Of a stretch of 64,000 bases of DNA, positions 47,901-59,900 are shown piece by piece. Origin of the DNA: Salvelinus alpinus (taxonomy: Eukaryota; Chordata; Actinopteri; Salmoniformes; Salmonidae); contig NC_092087.1 in assembly GCF_045679555.1 (NCBI RefSeq), forward strand, positions 21,381,925 to 21,445,924, written 5' to 3'. A program made the position numbers and the translations under genes. A model generated the notes under the pieces. That model was not told where the DNA came from. It made no database searches and saw nothing but the letters and a program-made list of their open reading frames with translations. The stretch's first letter is position 1, and each line of letters begins with the position of its first letter.

Positions 47901-50900
47901 AGCTAAAGGATGGCCGATTGTTTGATCTTTGATCTGAATAGTGAGTTTGCAGGACAGCTGAGCTCAGTGCAATTTTGGCGCTTTTGTTTTCAAACTGATT
48001 CATATTTTTAAGAAGATGTCTCTTCTCATGAAAATATCTCACCGTCTACCACTGCGTGTGTGCGCCTGTGTGTGCGCGCCTTTGTGTGCGTGTGTGTGTG
48101 TGTTGTAGGAGGTAGCACAGTTTGTTAACACGAGCTAATGATAGTCAGGAAAGTCCCGGTACGGTTTGAAGCAGGAAACCATGGTGATGGGGCAGACTGC
48201 AGCGCTACAGACTGGATCAGGATATCCAGAAGATGTTGCAACATGCCGTGATTTAGTCATATCTTCCAGCTGAAAAGAGAAGCCAGATGTTGCATAACCA
48301 TCCATCCACCCCCACAACATAAACACATCATCATCTGGAAGGCATATTTTCCCATGAAGTAATTTGATCTTTCAGAGGGCTACTGCCAACTACATGGGAA
48401 TAGTCAGGTCCTGTACATAGTACTGCATATACTTCTATATTCACCTCTGGTGTGTTCCTTCCTTTTCACCTCCTGACTGCATCATGTGTTGGCTAAAATA
48501 ACAATAGTGTGGTTGTTTCTGTCACCAGCGCCACATTAGACAAGGCGTGTGCCCCCTCCCCCCGTAGTGTCAGTCGGCATTGTGTCATGTTGTGAGGTGC
48601 CTGCCTGCTGGCTACCATTGGCAGCACCCTCGTCCTCTGGTCCTCCTCCCTACCTGAAATAACCCATATTCGCCAGGACACAGGCAGCCAAGCTGGGCTT
48701 TAGGTGCGAGTCATTAGAGTGAGTGTGGTAGATGTAAGCCTGTTATCCTAACAGGCCATTACACAACCAGGCCAAGAATACAGCCAGAGAAGGTGGACAC
48801 ACACATAGAGCCCAACCGGTATATTGTTTCACCGATATACAGGGCCTTCAGAAAGTATTCATACCCCTTGACTTATTCCACATTTTGTTGTGTTACAGCC
48901 TGAATTCAAAATGGATTAAATTATTTATTTTTCCCACCCATCTACACACAATACCCCATAATGACAAAGTGAAAACATGTTTTTAGAGAACTTTGCAAAT
49001 GTATTTAAAATTAAATAATACATTTACATAAGTATTCACACCTCTTTGTAGAAGCACCTTTGGCAGCGATTACAGTTGTGAGTCTTTCTGAGTAAGTCTC
49101 TCAGAGCTTTCCAACACCTCGATTGTGCAACATTTGCCCATTATTCTTTTCAAAATTCTTCAAGCTCTGTCAAGTTGGTTGTTGATCATTGCTAGACAAC
49201 CATCTTCAGGCCTTGCCATAGATTTTCAAGTAGATTTAAGTCAAAAATGTAATTTGGCCACTCAGGAACATTCACTGTCTTCTTGGTAAGCAACTCCAGT
49301 GTAGATTTGGCCTTGTACTTTAGGTTATTGTCCTGCTTAAAGGTGAATTCCTCTCCCAGTGACTGGTGGGAAGCAGACTGAACCATGTTTTCCTCTAGGA
49401 TTTTGCCTGTGCTTAGCTCCATTCCATTAATTTTTTTACCCTGAAAAACTCTCCAGTCCTTAACAATTACAAGCATACCCATAACATGATACAGCCACCA
49501 CTATGCTTGAAAATATGTAGAGTGGTACTCAGTAATGTATTGGATTTACCCCAAACATAACACTTTGTATTCAGGACAAAAATGTATTGCTTGGCAAATG
49601 TTTTGCAGTATTTCTTTAGTGCCTTGTTGCAAACAGGATGCATGTTTTAGAATGTTTTTATTCTATAAAGGCATCCTTCTTTTCACTATGTCATTTACAG
49701 GTGAAGGCGGAAGTTTACAAACACTTAGGTTGGAGTCATTAAAACTCGTTTTTCAACCACTCCACAAATTTCTTGTTAACAAACTATAGTTTTGGCAAGT
49801 CGGTTAGGACATCTACTTTGTGGATGACACAAGTAATTTTTCCAACAATTGTTTACCAACAGATTATTTCACTTATAATTCACTGTATCACAATTCCAGT
49901 GGGTCAGAAGTTTACATTCACTAAGTTGACTGTGCCTTTAAACAGCTTGGAAAATTCCAGAAAATTATGTCATGGCTTTAGAAGCTTCTGATAGGCTAAT
50001 TGACATCATTTGAGTCAATTGGAGGTGTACCTGGGATGTATTTCAAGGCCTACCTTCAAACTCCGTGCCTCTTTGCTTGACATCATGGGAAAATAAAGAT
50101 AAATCAGCCAAGACCTCAGAAAAAAAATTGTACACCTCCACAAGTCTGGTTCATCCTTGGGAGCAATTTCCAAACGCCTGAAGGTACCACATTCATCTGT
50201 ACAAACAATAGTACGCAAGTATAAACACTATGGGACCACACAGCCGTCATACCGCTCAGGTAGTAGACGCATTCTGTCTCCAAGAGATGAACGTACTTTG
50301 GTGAGAAAAGTGCAAATCAATCCCAGAACAACAGCAAAGGACCTTGTGAAGATGCTGGAACAAACAGGTACAAAAGTATCTATATCCACAGTAAAACAAG
50401 TCCTATATCGACATAACCTGAAAGGCCGCTCAGCAAGGAAGATGCCACTGCTCCAAAACCGTCATAAAAAAGCCGGACTATGGTTTGCAACTGCACATGG
50501 GGACAAAGATCGTACTTTTTGGAGAAATGTCCTCTGGTCTGAAAAACAAAAATAGATTTGTTTGGCCATAATGACCATCGTCATGTTTGGAGGAAAAAGG
50601 GGGAGGCTTGCAAGCCAAAGAACACCACCCCAACCATGAAGCACGGGGGTGGCAGCATCATGTTGTGGCGTTGCTTTGCTGCAGGAGGGACTGGTGCACT
50701 TTACAAAATAGATGGCATCATGAGGAAGGATTATTATGTGGATATATTGAAGCAACATCTCAAGACATCAGTCAGGATGTTAAAGCTTGGTCGCAAATGG
50801 GTCTTCCAAATGGACAATGACCCCAAGTATATTTCCAAAGTTGTGGCAAAATCGTTTAAGGACAACAAAGTCAAGGTATTTGAGTTGCCATCACAACGCC

Positions 50901-53900
50901 CTGACCTCAATCCTATAGAAAATTGTGGGCAGAACTGAAAAAGCATGTGCGAGCAAGGATGCCTACAAACCTGACTCAGTTACACCCGCACTGTCAGGAG
51001 GAATGGGCCAAAATTCACCCAACTTATTGTGGGAAGCTTGTGGAAGGCTACCCGAAACATTTGACCCAAGTTAATCAATTTAAAGGCAATGCTACCAAAT
51101 ACTAATTGAGTGTATGTGAACTTCTGATCCACTGGGAATGTGATGAAAGAAATAAAAGCTGAAATAAGAACTTTTCTCTACTATTATTCTGACATTTCAC
51201 ATTCCTAAAATAAAGTGGTGATCCTAACTGACCTAAGACAGGGCATTTTTTGTCGGATTAAATGTCAGGAATTGTGAAAAACTGAGTTTAAATGTATTTG
51301 GCTACGGTGTATGTAAACTTCCGACTTCAACTGTATGTTAGTATTGTAGAGTAACTACAATGTTGTTGATCCCCTCTCAGTTTTCTCCTTTCACAGCCAT
51401 TAAACTCTTTTTTAAAGACACCATTGACCTCATGGTGAAATCCCTGGGCGGTTTCCTTCCTCTCCGGCAACTGAGTTAGGAAGGACTCCTTTATCTTTGT
51501 AGATCTTTGTTGTTGAATCTGTGTTTTGATATTCACTGCTCGACTGAGGGACCTTACAGATAATTATATGTGTGGGCTATAGCTGAGGTAGTCATACAAA
51601 AAAACATTTTAAACACTATTATTGCACACAGAGTGAGTCCATGCAACTTATTATGTGACTTGTTTTGCAAATTTTCACATAACAAAAGGGTTGAATACTT
51701 ATTGACTCAAGACATTTCAGCTTTATTTTATTTCTTAAAACATAAGGCCACTTTGACATTATGGGGCAGTGGGCCAGTGACAAAACAATCTAAATGTAAT
51801 CAATATTAAATTCAGAATATTACATTCAGGGTGTAACACTACGAATTGTGGAAAAAGTCAAGGGGTGTGAATACTTTCTGAAGGCTCTTTAATCGAACGA
51901 TATTGGTATTTTTCCCTTTTATTAGTCATATGTACAGGATACACATTGTATACACTGTCCAACGAAATGCTTACTTGCCACAACAACAATAAGAAACAAC
52001 AATAGGAAATAAGAAAATATAAGAATACAAACATGAAGTTAAATGGCTCAGTAGAATAGAATAAACATTTTAGCATGAGCATAATACAGGACAATACAAT
52101 ATTTACACATTTTGGGGGGGTAGGAGGGATTAGGGGGCAAATGTTTAAATTGTGCAGTGTTTTGTAATAATACGAGTCTGGTAGCAGCAGTTGTGATGTG
52201 TGTGTGTGTGTGTGTAGCATTAATGTCTATTTGTGTGTGGGTGTTTATGTGAGTTAGTGCATGTGTGCTAAGGTGTGGAGAGTCAGTCCAAGTTGTCAGT
52301 CCAGTTTAAGTGTTCAGCAGTCTGATGGAGCTTGTTGGTATCAGTAAAACCTCCCACAGACCGAGCCTCAGTCCAAATCTGCATCTGCTTCAGGGAAGAG
52401 AACAGAGCTGTGAAGTTACACATAGCCATGAAAGAGTGACTGCTCAACTGCAGTTTTTTCCCGTTAAAACCCAGGAGTTATTATTTGTCATGTTGTGTTT
52501 CTACTGTTGTGTGAGAATCTGTTTTTGGGTGTGTGTGTTCATGCGTGTTCAATCATGTGGTGTTCCTAGGTGTGGATTGATACTGGCTCTCAGATCATCT
52601 TCTACTATGCTGCAGCGGCCTCAGGAAAAAAAGAAAAGACATTAGTTTCTTCTCCATTTAGATTTGTTTCATAAAATTGTGAAATAATTCATGTCTGTTG
52701 TGAATATAGGTGATTATGATTCTTGGCATCATAACAACGATAGTCAAAGGAGTTGGACTGCAAGTTCCAACACAATCACCTATATTTACAACAGCCCTAT
52801 TTTCCTGCCATTTTTTGTCTAGACGGCATAGTTGTGCAAGAAAGCAACGCTCGGTACCCTTAGTGTTGGCACACAAAAAAGTGTTTGAATTTTGGAAATG
52901 GATGCTCATAGAGTCGTGGCCAAAAATTTGCCGCTTCAGTGTCTTTAGATATTTTTGGCAGATGTTAGTATGGAATACTGAAGTATAATTACAAGTATTT
53001 CATAAGTATCATAGGCTTTTATTGACAATTACATGAAGTTGATGCAAAGAGTCAATATTTGCAGTGTTGACCCTTCTTTTTCAAGACCTCTGCAATCTGC
53101 CCTGGCATGCTGTCAATTAACGTCTGGGCCACATCCTTACTGATGGCAGCCCATTCTTGCATAATCAATGCTTGGAGTTTGTCAGAATTTGTGGGGTTTT
53201 GTTTGTCCACCTGCCTCTTGAGGATTGACCGCAAGTTCTCAATGGGATTAAGGTCTGGGGAGTTTCCTGGCCATGGACCCAACATATCAATGTTTTGTTC
53301 CCAGAGCCACTTAGTTATCACTTTTGCCTTATGGCAAGGTGCTCCATCATGCTGGAAAAGGCATTGTTCGTCACCAAACTGTTCCTGGATGGTTGGGAGA
53401 AGTTGCTCTCTGAGGATGTTTTGGTACCATTCTTTATTCATGGTTGTGTTCTTAGGCAAAATTGTGAGTGAGCCACTCCCTTGGCTGAGAAGCAACCCCA
53501 CACATGAATGGTCTCAGGATGCTTTACTGTTGGCATGACACAGGACTGATGGTAGCGCTCACCTAGTCTTCTCCGGACAAGCTTTTTTCCGGATGCCCCA
53601 AACAATCGGAAAGGGGATTCATCAGAGAACATTACTTTACCCCAGTCCTCAGCAGTCCAATCCCTGTACCTTTTGCAGAATATCAGTCTGTCCCTGATGT
53701 TTTTCCTGGAGAGAAGTGGCTTCTTGCTGCCCTTCTTGACACCAGGCCATCTTCCAAAAGTCTTTGCCTCACTGTGCGTGCAGATGCACTCACACCTGCC
53801 TGCTGCCATTCCTGAGCAAGCTCTGTACTGGTGGTGCCCCGATCCCGCAGCTGAATCAGTTTTAGGAGAGGGTCTTGGTGCTTGCTGGAATTTCTTGGAA

Positions 53901-56900
53901 GCCCTGAAGCCTTCTTCACAAAAATGTAACGGCTCTCCTTGAAGTTCTTGATGATCCGATAAATGGTTGATTTAGGTGCAATCTTACTGGCAGCAATATC
54001 CTTGCCTGTGAAGCCTTTTTCGTGCAAAGCAATGGTAATGACACGTGTTTCCTTGCATGTAAGCATGGTTGACAGAGGAAGAACAATGATTCCAAGCACC
54101 ACCCTCCTTTTGAAGCTTCCAGTCTGTTATTCGAACTCAATCAGCATGACAGAGTGATCTCCAGCCTTGTCCTCGTCAACACTCACACCTGTGTTAACGA
54201 GAGAATCACTGACATGATGTCAGCTGGTCCTTTTGTGGCAGGGCTGAAATGCAGTGGAAATGTTTTTTGGGGATTCAGTTCATTTGCATGGCAAAGAGGG
54301 ACTTTGCAATTAATTGCAATTCATCTGATCACTCTTCATAACATTCTGGAGTATATGCAAATTGTATGATGGCAAACTGAGGCAGCAGACTTTGTGAAAA
54401 TGTATATTTGTGTCATTCTCAAAACTTTTGGCCATGACTGTACACTTGTTTGAGGACGTTACAGAATGCCATCACACCCATCAATGGTGAGAGCCCGCTG
54501 TAGCTGTTATTACCATCATCTATGCCTAAGTAGGTTTTGGGTGGTTTAAACGACACATTGATACACACACAAACACACGCTCAAAGAGCAAGCATCCTGC
54601 GGGGGAGAGGAATAACTCATCACGTTAGAGCAATGACAGTGTTGTTGTTATTGTAGAGGTTACTACTAGGGGGGATACTACTGACTCGGCCATCTATGAC
54701 CATGCAGAGTGACCATGCAGACAATGCACTGTTATAGATTGTTGAGCTTGAATCAGGAGCAGAGCATGAGTAATCAATAACATTTTATTTTATTATATTA
54801 GGATCCCCATTAGCTGATGCCATGACGCCAGCTCGTCTTCCTGGGGTGACATGAGTTATTGAGCATCCTGTCCCGTCCTCACAGGGCTTGGTTTACATAA
54901 CAGGACAACAACATTTGCCCATTCAAGTTAACAGAGCATAGCAATGATGGCAGTAATTCTGTAGCTGGCAGGTGTGATAACAGGGTAAACCCAGCTGGTA
55001 TTCCCCAGTATTACCACACACTTCTATGAATGTTTAAGCAACGCTCACTTTTCAAAGCAATTGTAAGGTTACACCTAAGGAATTACAATCCACAGTATAG
55101 TACTACTATAGTGTTTTTTTATATTGTTGCTGTCCTCTGAGTTGCTCTGTCTTGTTCACTCAGGAACTCTTTCGTGAGGCTCAGGCACCTCTGCACCAAC
55201 ACATGGGTCCACAGCACCAACAACCCAATTGACAAGGAGGAGGAGAAGCCTGTCATGTTACGAGTGAGTGGCTGGGAAGGATAATAGTGTGTGAACGTTG
55301 GTCGGACTTGTAAAATCTATTTATTGAAAGTATGTTTTACATGTCCCTATTTAGATTGGTACATCAGCGGTTAAAGAAGACAAAGAGGCCTTTGCCATAG
55401 TGCCTGTCCCCCCAGCAGAAGTCAGAGACTTAGACTTAGCCAACGATGCCAGTAAAGTGTTAGCATCCATCGCTGGCAAGCTGGAGAGGGGCACTATAAC
55501 CCAGAACGAGAGGAGGTAAAGTGTGTTCCTGCAGCAGTCCTTTGACCTACTGTATTACTTTATTGTACATACACTACCGTTAAAAAGTTTGTGGTCACTT
55601 AGAAATGTCCTTGTTTTTGAAAGAAAAGCAAAAAAATTTTGTCCATTAAAATAACATCAAATTGATCAGAAATACAGTGGGAACTGTTGTCCTGATTAAA
55701 GAAGCAATAAAACTGGCCTTCTTTAGACTAGTTGAGTATCTGGAGCATCAGCATTTGTGGGTTCGATTACAGGATGAAAATAGCCTGAAACAAAGTACTT
55801 TCTTCAGAAACTCGTCAGTCTATTCTTGTTCTGAGAAATGAAGGCTATTCCATGCGAGAAATTGCCAAGAAACTGAAGATCTCGTACAACGCTGTGTACT
55901 ACTCCCTTCACAGAACAGCACAAACTGTCTCTAACCAGAATAGAAAGAGGAGTGGGAGGCCCCGGTGCACAACTGAGCAAGAGGACAAGTACATTAGAGT
56001 GTCTCGTTTGAGAAACATGACTCACAAGTCCTCAACTGGCAGCTTCATTAAAAAGTACCAGCAAAACACCAGTCTCAACTTCAACAGTGAAGAGGCGACT
56101 CCGGGATGCTGGCCTTCTAGGCAGAGTTGCAAAGAAAAAGCCATATCTCAGACTGGCCAATAAAAAGAGAAGATGGGCAAAAGAACACAGACACTGGACA
56201 GAGGAACTCTGCCTAGAATGCCAGCATTAGTTTTCAGTTTTCAGCTGTGCAAACATAATTGCAAAAGGGTTTTCTAATGAGCAATTAGCCTTTTAAAATG
56301 ATAAACTTGGATTAGCTAACAACATGCCTTTGGAACACAGGAGTGATGGTTGCTGATAATGGGCCTCTGTTCGCCTGTGTAGATATTCCATAAAAAATCA
56401 GCCGTTTCCAGCTACAATAGTCATTTACAACATTAACAATGTCTACACTGTATTTCTGATCAATTTTATGTTATTTTAATGGACAAAAAATGTGATTTTC
56501 TTTCAAAAACAAGGACATTTCTAAGTGACCCCAAACTTTTGAACGGTAGTATTTCTGGTAGGTTGAAAGTATTTTTAGAAGGTTGCTGTTGGACTTTTGA
56601 CATTTGCTAGAACTATTATTTTTCATGTTGAGATGAGTCATCATTTAACGCCTACACCAGGTATGCCATAGTTTTTCTCCTTTAGCTGTTGTTCCTAGCT
56701 CCTCTCTCTGGAGAGGCTGGCTGTAGGAGTTGGTGTTGTCTGGTACCTTGGTAGAACCAGTCACCTCCCTGGCCCTGTCACTTTGGTCTCTAGGTTTGTC
56801 ACTAAGCTTCTAGAGGACCTGGTCTTCTTCGTGTGTGACATCCCCAACACTGGCCAGGATGTGCTGGAGATCATGGTCAACAAGCCCAATCGAGAGAGAC

Positions 56901-59900
56901 AGAAACTCATGAGGGAGCAAAACATCCTCAAACAGGTACACCTCATCTTACAGTACAGCGGTAGTATCATCTACATTGGGTTTGGTTAAGTTGACCTCTC
57001 TGCATTGTCAGTTTGAGCATCACAATTAAAAGTTACTTATGGAATCCATATCCCTCTTTAGATTTTCAAACTTCTCCAAGCCCCGTTCACTGATAGCGGG
57101 GATGGTCCCATGCTGCGATTGGAAGAGCTTGGTGACCAGCGCCACGCACCCTTCAGGCATATCTGCAGGCTCTGCTACAGGGTATTACGGCACTCCCAGC
57201 AAGACTACAGGAAGAACCAGGTCGGTGTGCATTAATTATTGATTGATTGACGTTGTATCAGACACACAGATGGAGAATTTATTTTGTTAAAAGGCTAAGT
57301 TTACTTGAGCTGTTAGTTGTACGTTAGAATGGTGCTGACCCTCACTGACTCCCCCTCTACAGGAGTACATAGCCAAGCAGTTCCGCTTCATGCAGAAACA
57401 GATAGGCTACGATGTTCTAGCTGAGGACACGATAACAGCCCTGCTCCACAACAACCGCAAGCTCCTTGAGAAACACATCACGGCTGCTGAGATTGACACC
57501 TTCGTCACCTTGGTCAGGAAGAACCGGGAGCCCAGGTGATACCAAGAGGAAGGGCAATAGGATGGGGGCATGCCATGAGCCTGATTCAGAAGGTTGTTTG
57601 GGTGGAGTTATTTTTGTACAGCACCAGCCAGGGAATGTAGTAGATGTAGATTTATTCAAATAAATGTATGCATGCATGCATATCAGAGGAAGGGATTGTG
57701 TGGGATCGCTGCACTGGAGGTAATTGCTGTCATTACTGCTGTCAAGCTCCAGTCATGCTTTATGCTACTGGTGATATGAGAAACATGCTGGTCCAAGGGC
57801 CTGGATAAAGAGGGCTTTTACTGGAGTCTGATGGAGCTGGTAGGGGGACTGGGACTGAGCCTGAATAAGCCTACTCTGGGAGCCTGTAGTGTAGCCACTG
57901 GCAGTTGGGCCTGTACATTGACAATCATTCCCTTTCTCTTTGTCTCTTATCTTCAGGTTTCTGGACTACCTGTCTGACCTGTGTGTGTCCATGAACAAGT
58001 CCATCCCAGTGACTCAGGAGCTAATCTGTAACGCTGTGCTGGACCCTTCCAACGCAGACATCCTCATCGAGACTAAGTAAACCCCCCTTGATATGATGAT
58101 TTTGTTTTACCCGAGCACTGAAAATATGAGCGTGGGTGTGTGCATGTTTGAACTTTGATCTGATGCTTTCTAATTAGACTGGCTCAATTGCTGTTATTAG
58201 TAATGCTGTCGATTTATGGAAACAAAACACAGATGTGTTGTTTCAGTATTCCTTATTTTCTGCAGTTTCTTTGTTGACTGTCTGTTTTATTTGCCGCCGA
58301 CCAGGCTAGTGCTGTCACGCTTTGAGATTGAGGCTGTAACAATCGGGGAGGCTCCCGTGGAAATGGAGGAGGACGAAGAAGAGGTGTGGCTCTTCTGGAG
58401 GGACAACCTCAAGGAGATCAGGAGCAAGAGTGTCAGAGAGCTGGCCCAGGACGCCAAGGAGGGCCAGAAGGAGGACCAGGAGGTGGTCAGCTATTACAGG
58501 TCAGGGATCAGGGCCTTACAGGGTTCACAATGGGTTTTGGTTGGATAGTTAGTGTTATGACAGTATGTAGAAGCATATGCGCCAGTAATTTGATTGTCTA
58601 TGTGTAGGCCTGCTTTCAGACTAGGGCCCTGACCAGGTGTTAAAGTATGTTCCTCTCCCTCCTGCAGGTACCAGCTGAACCTGTTTGCGCGGATGTGTCT
58701 GGACCGTCAGTACCTGGCCATCAATAAGATCTCTGGCCAGCTGGACGTGGACCTGATCCTGCGCTGCATGTCTGACGAGGACCTGCCCTACGACCTGCGC
58801 GCCTCCTTCTGCCGCATGATGCTGCACATGCACGTGGACCGCGACCCCCAGGAACAGGTCACCCCCGTCAAGTACGCCCGCCTCTGGTCCGAGATTCCCT
58901 CCAAGATCGCCATCGGCGAGTGAGTGAGGTTTATGAACGTGTTATTAGAGTCCCTTCAGAGATATTCTACATTACCTGAGCTCATCTACAGGCTACCCTT
59001 TACACAAGAATATTCTCTCCCTTTCTAAGCTACGACAATGATGGGACAACCAGAGATGAGATCAAGGAGAGGTTCTGCCTGACCATGGAGTTTGTGGAGA
59101 ACTACCTGATGTCTGTGGTGTCTCAGAACATCCCCTTCGATGACAGAGAGAAAAACAAGCTCACCTTCGAGGTAGGTTTCCCTGGAAACAGCATGATGTC
59201 AACCAGACAACTTTACTTTGAGGTAGGAATGCATAATGTATATGTGGAGAATTTACTCCCCTCCTTTTTCTCTCTTATCTATGAAGGTAGTTAACCTGGC
59301 AAGGAACCTCATTTACTTTGGCTTCTACAACTTCAGTGACCTGCTGCGACTGACTAAGATCTTATTGAACATCCTGGACTGTGTTCATGTCAGCACCATA
59401 TACCCTGTCACCAAGCTGGAGAAGGGAGAGGAAAAACAAGGTCAACAGCACACTGCTGCCTGTCTGTTACCCGTCTGTCAATTGGTATTGGCTGTTACTG
59501 ATGTACTGTAATTGAGGCGCACTATCTCTTTCTCTCTCTTTCTCAATACACCTCCCTTCTATGATGAATCATGGTGGAATTGATAAGGTTTGGTTAATGT
59601 GTTGTGTGTGAGTAAGTGCCCCATTTCAATTCTGAGGTGTGTGTGTGTGTCCACAGGCAGTAATGTGATGAAGTCTATCCACGGGGTGGGGGAGCTTATG
59701 ACCCAGGTGGTCCTCAGAGGTGGGGGTTTCCTACCCGTTACCCCCACCCACCAGCCGGAGGAGGGCGTGGTCAAGACCCAGACGGAGCCGGAGAGGGAGG
59801 ACATCATGGTGATGGACACCAAGCTCAAGATCATCGAGATCCTCCAGGTATCTCCTGCCCTTTTCATCTGGCTTTTCATGTAGATTGTCTGATAATTGTA

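Larger units (their letters stand above)
48840..51889 (-). mobile_element. Tc1-like element (copy C) with a nested Tc1
   Basis: Inverted termini: CAGGGCCTTCAGAAAGTATTC at 48840 and 'gaatactttctgaaggctctt' ending at 51889, flanked by TA (48838-48839 and 51890-51891). Without the insertion at 49698-51333 it is about 1.41 kb. Minus-strand pieces (49192-49482, 51327-51536) keep scraps of transposase. It lies in itpr1 intron 11. Confidence 0.9.

Noticed and set aside
53107-53538. 143-codon plus-strand frame
   Set aside because: Antisense shadow of the Tc1-like transposase on the minus strand.
58386-58607. 73-codon frame overlapping exon 18
   Set aside because: A shadow of the GC-rich itpr1 exon in another frame.
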